Shown here piece by piece: positions 16,635 through 25,081 of a DNA stretch of 51,846 nt. Origin of the DNA: DATJUF01 sp035524095 (GTDB lineage Bacteria; Desulfobacterota; Binatia; Binatales; Binataceae). The stretch spans positions 1 to 51,846 of the forward strand of contig DATKPK010000056.1 in the NCBI GenBank assembly GCA_035524095.1. Direction: 5' to 3'. The notes below the pieces were generated by a model. It did not search any database and was not told the DNA's origin. It saw only the letters and a program-made list of their open reading frames with translations. Position numbers and translations under genes: made by a program. Position 1 is the first letter of the stretch, and every line of letters starts with the position of its first letter.

Positions 16635-18059
16635 TTGCGCGTCATCCCTATAGCGCTGCTGGTTCTTGCGCTCGTCCTCGGCGCAGCGCTTCGTTTCGTT
16701 AATCTCGGCACATATGAAATGTCGGCCGACGAGGGTGCGTCTTGGGCCGCCGCCGCTCAACCTTCGTTCGCCGATGTGATCGAATCCCAGCGCCGATTAA
16801 ATCCCGCCGAACTCGGCCTCCACGATGTAATTCTGCACTACTGGATATCTCTATTCGGTGCCAGCCTCAACGCGATGCGCGCGCTCTCGGCGTTGGCGGG
16901 AACAGCCGCGATTGTCCTTACGTACGCAGCAACGAGAGAATTGCTGGTGCTGGACCTGGATGACGGTTCGCCCGTCCTCGATTACGAATATTCCGATCTC
17001 ACCGCAGGACTCGCGGCGCTGATGCTGGCGGTTAACCTGATCACAATCAAATATTCCCGCGAACTCAGGATGTATCCGCTGATGCTCGCTTTGGTGCTCG
17101 CACAAATCACCTGCTTTCTCCGAGCAGTACGACGCGGGAAGCCGGTTGATCATCTCGGCACCTCTATCTTTACTGCCCTGGCCATCGCGGCGCATCCAAT
17201 GGCGATCCTCGTGTTCGCCAGCGAATGCTCATGGCTGACCTATATCTTCATCCAGCACCGGATGAACCTGTCAAAGCCGATGGTCCGCAGGCTGCTCTTT
17301 CTGGCTGGATCAGTTGCTGTCGGCGTTATCCTCGCAATTATTGTGGCCTACCCAATGCTCGTTTCTGCCCATCATGCGGAGCAAGGCGGTCTGCTCAATT
17401 GGGTTCCGCGGCCTCCGCTATGGGAGCTCTTCGCATTATTCAACAAGGGCGTCGGCAGTGTTGCCTTCCCACTGGTCGCCGCGTTGGCGCTATGGGGCAC
17501 GATCCGGGGATGGCGCCGCGCACGTTCAGCAACTCTCTTCGCGCTCCTTTGGATGTGGCTGCCGCCGCTTGCGTTGATGGCCGCGTCGTATGCCCTGCGC
17601 CCAGTTTTCGTTGAACGTTATCTGATCGCGTCCTTCGCCCCTCTTTTTCTTCTCGCCGCGATGGGCATCATGGAATTGCCAACCAATGCGATGTGCTCAG
17701 CCATCGCTATTCTGGCTGTGATCCTCTCGCTGGGCCACGTCTACGACTGGAGCCGCAAGCCTCACGACACCCAATGGCGTGAAGGCACGCGGATCGCTGT
17801 CGAAGCCGCCTCGCGTGGCCATCCGATCAGCGTCGCGCCGGGTTACGCTGTCAACGTGGTGCGCTATTACCTGGGCGATGCTGCGTCGTCGACACCGACG
17901 GGTCCGGCAGAGCTATCAGCTACCGCCCATGGCGATGTGCTTTTGCTTAGCGATCAGAGTAAAGGAGGAATGGCGTTGCGGCTCGCCGCGCAATATCCCC
18001 ACATGGTCGCGCGCCTGCGCGGACTTGAGGTGCGCAGTGCCGAGCCAAATCGCAGTTGA
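16635..18059 (+). CDS. Multi-pass GT-C-type glycosyltransferase-like membrane protein
   Basis: The protein has 474 residues and about ten membrane helices. After the first helix it has SADEGAS at 30-36, the acidic loop pair typical of GT-C enzymes such as ArnT and PMT relatives, which move sugars from lipid-phosphate donors on the outer face of the inner membrane. YSRELRMYPLMLAL and YALRPVFVERYLI are also common in these proteins. The substrate is unknown. The start is TTG at 16635, giving MRVIPIALLVLALV as the first helix. It lies 31 bases after the HU gene and its stop is 29 bases from the next methyltransferase start. Confidence 0.78.
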   Translation: MRVIPIALLVLALVLGAALRFVNLGTYEMSADEGASWAAAAQPSFADVIESQRRLNPAELGLHDVILHYWISLFGASLNAMRALSALAGTAAIVLTYAATRELLVLDLDDGSPVLDYEYSDLTAGLAALMLAVNLITIKYSRELRMYPLMLALVLAQITCFLRAVRRGKPVDHLGTSIFTALAIAAHPMAILVFASECSWLTYIFIQHRMNLSKPMVRRLLFLAGSVAVGVILAIIVAYPMLVSAHHAEQGGLLNWVPRPPLWELFALFNKGVGSVAFPLVAALALWGTIRGWRRARSATLFALLWMWLPPLALMAASYALRPVFVERYLIASFAPLFLLAAMGIMELPTNAMCSAIAILAVILSLGHVYDWSRKPHDTQWREGTRIAVEAASRGHPISVAPGYAVNVVRYYLGDAASSTPTGPAELSATAHGDVLLLSDQSKGGMALRLAAQYPHMVARLRGLEVRSAEPNRS

Positions 18060-18088
18060 AGCTCCGCGAACCGCAGAGAGGATCCGGC

Positions 18089-18949
18089 ATGGCCAACGAG
18101 ACAGCCACCCCGCAATTGCTGAAAGATCGTCAGCGCCGTGATTGGGACGCCGCCGCCGAGGGCTGGAATAAATGGTGGCCGATCTTCGAGCGCTCCGCGC
18201 AACACGTCAGCGACCGTCTGGTTGAACTCGCACATATCCGCGAGGGCTCACGTGTACTCGATATCGCCACCGGCAATGGCGAACCAGCCTTGACGGCGGC
18301 GCGCCGCGTCGGCGCAGCAGGCCGCGTGATCGCCACCGACCAATCTGAGGGTATGCTCGGAATCGCCCGCTCCCGAGCCGCCTCACTGGGCATAAGCAAC
18401 GTAGAGTTTCGCGCCTGCGACGGCGAGAATCTCGCCCTAACCGAACGCGATTTCGACGCCATCGTCTGCCGTTGGGGCCTCATGTTCATGCCGGATGTTG
18501 CCGGCGCCGTCAAAGGCCTGCGTGAGCGTCTGGCTTCCGGCGGATGCTTTGCGACCGCTGTATGGTCAACGGCCGAGAAGGTGCCGATGATCGGAATCGG
18601 CGCGAACGTCGTCCGCAAGTTCGCGAATCTGCCTCCGCCCCCGCCCGACGCTCTGGAACCAACCCGCCTCGCAGATCCTTCCCGTCTCAGCGCTTATCTG
18701 CGCGACGCAGGCTTCGCGGAAATAACCGTCGAGCATCTGCCTGTGACCTTCGAGTTCGACTCGCCTGCCGCTTTTACACAATTCCGCTACGAGGTCTCAG
18801 CGCCCTTCCGCACATTAGTTAATGGTCTGACGCCGGAACTTCGGCAACAAATCCTCGTCGGCATAACCGAGGCCGCCTCGGCCTTCACGACCCCCGAGGG
18901 CAAGCTTCGCACGGTTAACGAAACGATCCTTTTCGCTGCCCGCCGCTAA
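18089..18949 (+). CDS. Class I SAM-dependent methyltransferase
   Basis: The protein has 286 residues. The UbiE-like N-terminus (WDAAAEGWNKWWPIFE) leads into SAM motif I VLDIATGNGEPALTAARRVG, then VIATDQSEGMLGIARSRA, and the DFDAIVCRWGLMFMPD motif IV region. The substrate is unknown; relatives methylate quinones, sterols or small acids. The ATG at 18089 follows GAGAGGAT and is preferred over a TTG at 18056 that would overlap the upstream stop codon. It sits between two membrane sugar-transferase-like genes on the same strand. Confidence 0.88.
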   Translation: MANETATPQLLKDRQRRDWDAAAEGWNKWWPIFERSAQHVSDRLVELAHIREGSRVLDIATGNGEPALTAARRVGAAGRVIATDQSEGMLGIARSRAASLGISNVEFRACDGENLALTERDFDAIVCRWGLMFMPDVAGAVKGLRERLASGGCFATAVWSTAEKVPMIGIGANVVRKFANLPPPPPDALEPTRLADPSRLSAYLRDAGFAEITVEHLPVTFEFDSPAAFTQFRYEVSAPFRTLVNGLTPELRQQILVGITEAASAFTTPEGKLRTVNETILFAARR

Positions 18950-19201
18950 GCACTTCCCTGAGCCGAGAGCAGACGCCGTCCGTCGCGCATAAGTGCTGTG
19001 CTAAACGGGCTCCGCTGCTATTGTCTCGACTAAGGGGGCAGTGAAGAAGCACTGGCGCCACGCCTGCACACCGCACACCAAACCCCATATCAGCGGCCCG
19101 GCGTAAAAGCCACACCGGCTGCCACCGAGCCCAATCGAGTTTGCAGCTCTCCGCCGGTAGCGCGCCGGGTCAGTCTGTTCCATTATGCGCCAGCTCTGCT
19201 G

Positions 19202-20743
19202 TTGGTTCTCATAGTCATCGCGGATTCCCAACAGCTCACCGATCCCGATCTGTGGGGTCATATCCGCTTCGGCCAGGCAACACTCGCGGCAGGCCATCTG
19301 ATTAATAAAGACACTTATTCATATACTTCGTTCGAGATGCCCTTCCATAACCACGAATGGCTAACCGAGTTGCTAATGGGATGGCTCTACAACAGGTTCG
19401 GCGTAGTAGGCCTTAAGCTCTGGAAATTCTCATGTACCGCCGCGACGATTGTGCTGCTCGCCGGCGCGCTGGGCGAAACCGGCGCGTCAGCTTCATTGCA
19501 AATGAATCTGCTTCTTCTGACAGCGCTGGCGATAACGCCGCATATGCAATTCCGTCCGCAGCTATTCTCCTTCACGCTGATGGCCGCAACGATTGCACTC
19601 CTCGCCCGTGATAACTATCGCGGCCGTGCACCGCTCTGGCTGATGATTCCAATTATGATGCTCTGGGCCAATTTCCACGGCGGCTTCATCATGGGAATCG
19701 CCGCCATTTTGATTTACTCGGGTGTCAGGGGCTCCGGCGATCTCGTGCTACACCGCCGATGCGATCGAGGCTTGCGCCTCGGCCTCATCACCCTCGCCTC
19801 GATCCTCGCAACCCTCGTCACGCCGTACGGCATCGTTACCTGGACGACCGTAATTCATGCGGTCCGTAATCCCGTCACGCGCATCGCGATTACGGACTGG
19901 CAGCCAATGTTGTATGCACTGGGGCATCAATGGCGCCTATACCCTCCGGGAGTAGTTTTTTACGTCTGTGTGATAGCAGTGGTGCTCTTATTTCTCGCGG
20001 GATTCATCGTGGCCCCCACCGCAGGCGACCCCGCCCTTGTGACTATCGCTCTGGTCGTGTCGCTAGCTGCATTTGTCGCAGTTCGCAACATGCCACTCGC
20101 AGTAATCGCGTGCGTCGTCCCCGCAGCCCATCATCTCGGAATCGCGAGCCGAAGGCGTAAGGCGAAAGCGCGAATCCAATCGCCGACTGAAGGTGCACCT
20201 CCTACGCCCGCCAATCAAACGCTCGGCCGATCGCCGATGAACCAATGGTTACTGGCAGTCGGCGCCGCTGTCTTGGCGATTTATCTCGGTGTCTTTTCAA
20301 CTCATATCAGAGAAGACCGTTATTACCCGGCCGGCGCGGTTGCATTTATTCGCGCTAACCATTTGAAGGGCAATGTTCTATGCGACTTCGGATGGGGCGA
20401 ATATCTGATCTGGCACTTGGCCCCTCAAGTAAAGGTCTTCGTCGACGGGCGCTATGACACGGTCTATTCCTATCCAGTAATCAACGACTACATCAGGTTT
20501 ATATTCGCGGAACCCCGTGGAGCAGAGGTTTTGCAACGCTACCCCCATGACTTCGTATTGATCCGGCCTAACGTAACTGCGCTGCGGCTGATCGATCACA
20601 ATCCGCAATGGAGGCTGATCTATAGCGACGACGGTAGCAGGCTCTACTCGCGCTCCGATTCAATTGCGGCAACCGCAGGACTCCTTGAAAGGCCGGCCTC
20701 TTCCCTCACTAATCCGCGCTCTTCGCGCTATTTTCCGAGCTGA
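19202..20743 (+). CDS. Multi-pass membrane protein, GT-C-like, uncertain start
   Basis: The product has at least 513 residues with about ten membrane helices. The early DPDLWGHIRFGQ followed by DTYSYTSFEMPFHNHEWLTELL resembles a widespread family of uncharacterised GT-C-like proteins, and so does the extracytoplasmic tail with DFGWGEYLIWHLAPQVKVFVDGRYD. No enzyme activity is established for it. The first usable codon is a TTG at 19202, inside the first helix. The frame stays open and protein-like back to 19034 without ATG, GTG or TTG, so the true N-terminus is probably longer. Confidence 0.75.
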   Translation: MVLIVIADSQQLTDPDLWGHIRFGQATLAAGHLINKDTYSYTSFEMPFHNHEWLTELLMGWLYNRFGVVGLKLWKFSCTAATIVLLAGALGETGASASLQMNLLLLTALAITPHMQFRPQLFSFTLMAATIALLARDNYRGRAPLWLMIPIMMLWANFHGGFIMGIAAILIYSGVRGSGDLVLHRRCDRGLRLGLITLASILATLVTPYGIVTWTTVIHAVRNPVTRIAITDWQPMLYALGHQWRLYPPGVVFYVCVIAVVLLFLAGFIVAPTAGDPALVTIALVVSLAAFVAVRNMPLAVIACVVPAAHHLGIASRRRKAKARIQSPTEGAPPTPANQTLGRSPMNQWLLAVGAAVLAIYLGVFSTHIREDRYYPAGAVAFIRANHLKGNVLCDFGWGEYLIWHLAPQVKVFVDGRYDTVYSYPVINDYIRFIFAEPRGAEVLQRYPHDFVLIRPNVTALRLIDHNPQWRLIYSDDGSRLYSRSDSIAATAGLLERPASSLTNPRSSRYFPS

Positions 20744-20848
20744 GCGGCCAAGACCGCGCCTGCCCTCAGCCGCCCTGTCAGGGTAGTAGCAACCGGATTG
20801 GGGTGTCTGGCGGATACGCCCATACCGATGGCATACTTGCCTGTCCCC

Positions 20849-20940
20849 GGGGAGGTGGCCGAGCTCGGTTTAAGGCGCACGCCTGGAACGCGTGTAGACT
20901 CGAAAGGGTCTCGGGGGTTCGAATCCCCCCCTCCCCGCCA
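20849..20940 (+). tRNA. tRNA-Ser (GGA anticodon)
   Basis: The acceptor GGGGAGG (20849-20855) pairs with CCTCCCC before the discriminator G, and CCA is encoded at 20938-20940. The anticodon arm is CACGC-CTGGAAC-GCGTG, so the anticodon is GGA, reading UCC and UCU. A long variable arm of class II type and a T arm GGGGG-TTCGAAT-CCCCC follow. All arms fold well; the gene is 92 bases long with CCA. Confidence 0.95.
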
Positions 20941-21329
20941 CGCTTTCTATGCTTTGAATTATCGTTATTAAGCTACTCTAGCTTTATCTATCCATTACCC
21001 TCGCGCCGTCCGAAACTAGCGCGCTGAGCAGACTGGATAGGCCATTCAGCGCATGACCACGCTACCCAGAGATTTTCTGGCGTAGGCCTGCCTCTGCGAT
21101 TTTCCGAGCGATTTGGATAATTTAACGAAATAGAAATCCAATGAGCTATCTTCGAGGCCAAATTAGTTGCAAAAAGTAAAAATTTGTAGCATAGACAGAG
21201 GCTGGGTCTGATTCCGTTCGAAATGGAGGAGCGAGCATCTATGGAGCGTTCACCACCTAACGGTGAAGCAGAAAACGGTCTTACAATATCTAACGTCGCA
21301 AACGATTACTGAACTGTCCGGGGGACACT
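20941..21329 (+). other. AT-richer gene-free stretch after tRNA-Ser
   Basis: The 389 bases between the tRNA and the exported orphan are visibly richer in A and T than the surroundings, most clearly at 21110-21190. I see no gene, no integrase remnant and no second copy of the tRNA 3' end. TTGCAA and TAGCAT near 21165-21192 are promoter-like but with a short spacer. Confidence 0.4.
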
Positions 21330-21863
21330 ATGCTTAAGAATAAATTGATCGCAGCAGGAATTATTTCGATCGGCGCCTTGGCGCTGAGTGTGCCAGCAAT
21401 GGCAAGCGGCCTCGCCTCGATGAGTAGCAAGAATTATAACGGTCGCTATGCTTGCCATGAAGATGATGGAACGGGCTCACAATTGAACGCTTCATTCGTA
21501 GGCGGTGCCACTTCGACCTATGTGGTGTATCCGGAAGGCAACACATATTACTCTGGTGGTACTCTGGTCCTGAATATATCGGCACTCTTCGGCGACAACC
21601 CTTGCACCTTTAGTCTGGATACTTGGGATAGCTCGTACATGGTTGATACAAGCGGGATCGTGCACGAGTACTTGAATTGGACCGACAATAACGACGACGC
21701 TTGCTGGGGAGCTTCCTTCTATCACGAAATTGAAGGCTCGCTGTTGCTAATCAGCCAGTATGGAGCGGCTACCGAGACCAAGACGACCGCTAATACTGAC
21801 TTGGCTTGGATCGGCCTTGATTTTGCCGGCAGCGGCGACTGTGTGTTGAGCGGCGCCAACTAA
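21330..21863 (+). CDS. Exported protein of unknown function, four cysteines in mature part
   Basis: The product has 177 residues. A Sec signal peptide (MLKNKLIAAGIISIGALALS, cut after AMA near residue 25) leads to a mature domain rich in Gly, Ser, Tyr and Asp. Cysteines in YACHEDD, NPCTF, DACWG and GDCVL could form two disulfides. Alternating polar strands such as TYVVYPEGNTYY, GTLVLNI and SLLLISQYG suggest a beta-rich periplasmic or secreted fold. I recognise no family. It is a single gene, in the AT-richer zone after the tRNA, and is followed by a strong hairpin. Confidence 0.78.
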   Translation: MLKNKLIAAGIISIGALALSVPAMASGLASMSSKNYNGRYACHEDDGTGSQLNASFVGGATSTYVVYPEGNTYYSGGTLVLNISALFGDNPCTFSLDTWDSSYMVDTSGIVHEYLNWTDNNDDACWGASFYHEIEGSLLLISQYGAATETKTTANTDLAWIGLDFAGSGDCVLSGAN

Positions 21864-22163
21864 TCTCTACCTTCTGAGACTCGTGAACGACCGGCCCTTT
21901 TCTGGATTGCCTTCCGGAGAAGGGCCGGTCGGCGTTTCTAGTGATTTGTTTTGATTGCGCTCCGGCGGTCGGCCTCAGACCCGGATTAACGATCAAGACT
22001 CGCAGCGTTATGCAGTCAGACGATCAGCTGGCAATGGTTCCCGCTCGGATTCCATCAGAGCAACGCATGCACTCGTCCCCGATTCAATATGTTCGACATT
22101 CGGGGCGCGATTGCCGAGTTGGCGATCGCCGCGGCTGGCCTCGCGCTCACGACGACGTGCAGA
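21864..22163 (+). other. Gene-free stretch holding the hairpin after the exported orphan
   Basis: The 300 bases contain the hairpin at 21887-21931 and otherwise nothing I can support as a gene. Open frames here lack ribosome sites and protein-like composition. Confidence 0.4.
21887..21931 (+). terminator. Strong hairpin downstream of the exported orphan
   Basis: The core arms CGACCGGCCCTT (21887-21898) and AAGGGCCGGTCG (21920-21931) are perfectly complementary, and inner CTGG/CCGG pairs extend the stem with a wobble and a bulge. GGCGTTTCTAG follows, a weak T-run. It lies 24 bases after the stop codon and is very likely the terminator. Confidence 0.7.
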
Positions 22164-22604
22164 TTAGACGGTTTCCTTGAAAGCGTCTTTGCCGTGCGTA
22201 TACGACACGCGAACTGGTTTGACCCGCACAAGACGCAGGGCAGGATGGCCGAAGTAAGGCTCCTCGAAGGGATTCTTCGCTAGAAACAGTGCTTTGAGTG
22301 GCGCGGCCGCGGCGCTGTTGAACGGCACCTCCGAGGCAATTCCTTGGATCGCGGCGCGTACGACGTCGAGATTCGCTGGATCGAGATGGTGCCGCGAATC
22401 AACAAAAACCGTCACCTTCGGACGCTTAACCAAGTTTTGAAACTTCTCGGCACTGTCGATCATGATAAACAGCAGATCCAGTTCCGGCGTTTCGGCAAAG
22501 GCCTGCACGGTAGCCGTCGGCCATTCGTCGCCAGTCGTGACAATCAAGGCGAGATGCTGCTGCGCAAGCAGAACAGTGAGTTTTTGGCGCTGGACTTCAT
22601 CCAT
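22164..22604 (-). CDS. Pyridoxamine-5'-phosphate-oxidase-like FMN split-barrel protein
   Basis: The protein has 146 residues from the ATG at 22604 or 157 from an ATG at 22637. It has the split-barrel pattern: LALIVTTGDEWPTATVQAFAETPELDLLFIM, KFQNLVKRPKVTVFVD, and the late strand LRLVRVKPVRVSYTHG. Family members bind FMN or F420 and act on small molecules or merely bind cofactor. I prefer 22604 because GGGAAG precedes it at a normal distance, while AAGGA directly abuts the 22637 ATG. No partner gene is nearby. Confidence 0.8.
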   Translation of the reverse strand: MDEVQRQKLTVLLAQQHLALIVTTGDEWPTATVQAFAETPELDLLFIMIDSAEKFQNLVKRPKVTVFVDSRHHLDPANLDVVRAAIQGIASEVPFNSAAAAPLKALFLAKNPFEEPYFGHPALRLVRVKPVRVSYTHGKDAFKETV

Positions 22605-22747
22605 TTTTGTCTTCCCGCTCCCAAAATTTAGTGACATTCCTTGTTACATGAATTCTGAGATGAGTTAACACCGGCCGTCCAACGTAATGAGACGGCCACA
22701 TAGGGCCCGCCGTCCCGTTGCGTTATTTGGCGCTGCCCGCGCCGAGA

Positions 22748-23079
22748 CTATTCGCCTCCGTAGGCCGATCTGCGCGCAAGAGTCGGCAGGTTGCCATAAC
22801 GTGCCGGTTCACTATCGATCCCGACCTCCAGCGGGATCTTCCATTGATACAGCCCCGGAACAGTTTGATCATTCCGAGCGCTATGTGGGCCTTGTACTGC
22901 TGCCAGTTCGCATCGTTGTTTTCGTACCATCTGGCGGCGGCGCGCCTTGATTGGCGCTGTCTTTCAAGAACTGGTCGAGCTCGCTGCGATCGGTCGTATG
23001 CGCCCATCCGCTTAGCGGCACACAGACAAATAGTCCGAATCCCACGAGAGCGACGGCAGGGGCGACGGGTTTTGTTCAC
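22748..23079 (-). pseudogene. Frameshifted remnant of a small exported protein
   Basis: Reading the reverse strand, a GTG at 23079 begins VNKTR. One frame over lies a good signal peptide and mature start (ALVGFGLFVCVPLSGWAHT, then RSELDQFLKDSANQG). Another shift gives WYENNDANWQQYKAHIALGM, and a third frame ends LYQWKIPLEVGIDSEPARYG to a stop at 22748. Each piece is protein-like and none continues in a single frame, so about three frameshifts have broken one gene, unless the assembly has errors here. The family is not recognised. Confidence 0.55.
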
Positions 23080-23240
23080 CAACCTATTACGCTGCGCGGA
23101 ATATGGGTGATTCATTTACGCGTCTATGAATTCGCCCGCTAACACTTCGCTGTGACAGCGGTCGCAGCTTTTCCGCTGGACACGACCTATGGAACCCTTG
23201 TTGCCGAACCGTATCGGCGGGTCAGACTTGGAGAACGCTT

Positions 23241-23996
23241 GTGCTGAAAACCGAGAAATCAAAAAACGTGACGGTTAAATGCCTGCTGGTCATCATCGCC
23301 CTGTTGATCATCCCGTTCCAAACCCTTGCTGTACAGAACTGCATGGATGCATCTCAACTCGGGCCGGTCTACTACATGCAGCCCAATCAAGTCGATTTGA
23401 TCAGCGTGGTGGGACCGCCACCTGCGCCCAGCTCACCACAAGGTGAAGCTGATCTCCGAGCAGTGCTCGCCGCGCAAAGAGCACGAACATTGGCAGAAAT
23501 CGACGAGGCCGCGGCCGACTCCTGCCTCTCGATCTTTCGCTTCAACGAAGCAATCGGTCCCGGCTTCAAACCCGCAAACTTGCCATTTACCATAGTGTTT
23601 TTGCAGCGCGTCTTCGACGACGGGATGCGCGGCATCGCTGCTGCCAAACAAACCTTCAACCGCCCTCGTCCCTTTGTCGCGGACAAACAGATAACGCCCT
23701 CAGTGGCACAATCGGCAAACGCCTCTTACCCCAGTGGAACCGCCACCTTCGCTTATATGACCGCGATCCTTCTCGCGAACATGCTGCCCGAAAAGGCGCT
23801 GGCGATTTTTGATCGAGCGTCGTCGATTTCTCAAAGCCGCGTGATCGCGGGAGTCCACTATCCGTCGGACCTCGACGCTGGACGCATCGCGGCAGCGGTG
23901 ATCGATAACGTGCTTCTCCACGACGCCGCGTTCGAGACCGATCTGGCGAAGTCACGGATCGAAGTCCGCCACGCGGCTGGAGTACTCTCACCATGA
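23241..23996 (+). CDS. PAP2-superfamily acid-phosphatase-like exported protein with altered motif
   Basis: The protein has 251 residues. A hydrophobic segment at about 13-30 is a signal peptide or anchor. The class A acid-phosphatase / PAP2 motifs are present in order: K-x6-RP as KQTFNRPRP, SYPSG, and SR-x5-H-x2-D as SRVIAGVHYPSD. In active members the second motif is PSGH, whose His is the general acid; here it is PSGT. The phosphate-binding residues and the nucleophilic His are kept. GGAG lies seven bases before the GTG start at 23241. The next gene is cysK, with no link obvious. Confidence 0.85.
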   Translation: MLKTEKSKNVTVKCLLVIIALLIIPFQTLAVQNCMDASQLGPVYYMQPNQVDLISVVGPPPAPSSPQGEADLRAVLAAQRARTLAEIDEAAADSCLSIFRFNEAIGPGFKPANLPFTIVFLQRVFDDGMRGIAAAKQTFNRPRPFVADKQITPSVAQSANASYPSGTATFAYMTAILLANMLPEKALAIFDRASSISQSRVIAGVHYPSDLDAGRIAAAVIDNVLLHDAAFETDLAKSRIEVRHAAGVLSP

Positions 23997-24111
23997 AACT
24001 GGGCGGGGAAAGCGGAGGAAACTTGCCGTCACGAGGACGATCGCGGTACGACGATCTGGTCCCGAGCGACCTCAGCGCTGTTGCGTATCGCATGAAGCAG
24101 CCGGATAACGC

Positions 24112-24117
24112 TATATT
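24112..24117 (+). promoter_or_regulatory. TATATT box six bases before cysK
   Basis: TATATT is followed by six bases and the cysK ATG. No ribosome site exists in front of that ATG, so transcription starting at the ATG itself would give a leaderless mRNA. No -35 hexamer at normal spacing is visible, which weakens the call. Confidence 0.35.
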
Positions 24118-24123
24118 TGGGTT

Positions 24124-25059
24124 ATGCCTTTAAGCGTAGCGCGCTCTCCACTGGACTTGGTGGGTCATACGCCCGTCGTCCGGCTCAATCGTCTGCCGGG
24201 CACAGGCGAGGCCCAAGTCTGGGCCAAGCTCGAGAATTATAATCCTGGCGGCAGTGTCAAAGACCGCATCTGCCTTGCCATGATCGACGCCGCCGAACGC
24301 GACGGTCTGATCAAGCCAGGTGATACGATCGTCGAGCCTACCTCAGGCAACACCGGTATCGGACTCGCCTTGGTATGCGCGGTCAAGGGCTACAATCTGG
24401 TGCTGACGATGCCGGATACGATGAGCGAGGAGCGCCGCTCGCTGCTGGCTGCTTACGGCGCCAAACTCGTGCTGACACCGGACACGCGCGGGATGCATGG
24501 CGCGATCGCCAAAGCCGAAGAGCTAGTGCGCGAGAATCCCGGCTATTACATGCCACAGCAGTTCAGTAATCCGGCGAACCCTGACGTCCATTACCACACC
24601 ACCGGTCCCGAATTGATTGAACAGCTGGAACGCATCGACGCGTTTGTAGCCGGCGTTGGTACAGGCGGTACGATCAGTGGAACTGGGCGTTATCTACGCG
24701 AGCATCTCAAGAATCGTCCTCTGATTGTTGCGGTGGAACCAAAAAGCTCGCCAGTTCTGTCGGGCGGCGAACCCGGATTCCATAAGATTCAGGGTATCGG
24801 CGCTGGGTTCGTGCCGGAAAATCTCGATACTCACGTTTACGACGAGATCATCACCGTCAGCGACGAGGACGCTACCCTCTATTCGCGCCGCCTCGCCCGT
24901 GAAGAAGGGCTGCTTGTCGGTATCTCCTCGGGCGCGAATTGCTGCGCCGCTCTGCAAGTCGCCCACCGTCTGGGGCGTGACAAAATAGTGGTTGTGGTCT
25001 TCTGCGATACAGGCGAGCGCTATCTCACCACCGATCTGTTTCAGGCTGAGGGAATTTGA
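24124..25059 (+). CDS. cysK: Cysteine synthase (O-acetylserine sulfhydrylase)
   Basis: CysK makes cysteine from O-acetylserine and sulfide with pyridoxal phosphate. The protein has 311 residues. The cofactor lysine is K46 in NPGGSVKDR, the substrate loop is TSGNTG, and the phosphate-binding GVGTGGTISGTGRYL is present; GISSGANCCAAL closes the active site as in CysK. The spacing of 22 bases to larE on the same strand suggests co-transcription, linking cysteine supply to a sulfur-transfer enzyme. Confidence 0.95.
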   Translation: MPLSVARSPLDLVGHTPVVRLNRLPGTGEAQVWAKLENYNPGGSVKDRICLAMIDAAERDGLIKPGDTIVEPTSGNTGIGLALVCAVKGYNLVLTMPDTMSEERRSLLAAYGAKLVLTPDTRGMHGAIAKAEELVRENPGYYMPQQFSNPANPDVHYHTTGPELIEQLERIDAFVAGVGTGGTISGTGRYLREHLKNRPLIVAVEPKSSPVLSGGEPGFHKIQGIGAGFVPENLDTHVYDEIITVSDEDATLYSRRLAREEGLLVGISSGANCCAALQVAHRLGRDKIVVVVFCDTGERYLTTDLFQAEGI

Positions 25060-25081
25060 GCAGTTTTCGCTTGTCATCTCG

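Noticed and set aside
20849..20940. tRNA-Ser as an attachment site of a current mobile element
   Set aside because: No integrase and no duplicate of the tRNA 3' end can be seen in the window.
23993..24130. A 45-codon frame whose ATG overlaps the PAP2 stop and runs into cysK
   Set aside because: The composition is unlike a protein, there is no ribosome site, and it overlaps the cysK start.
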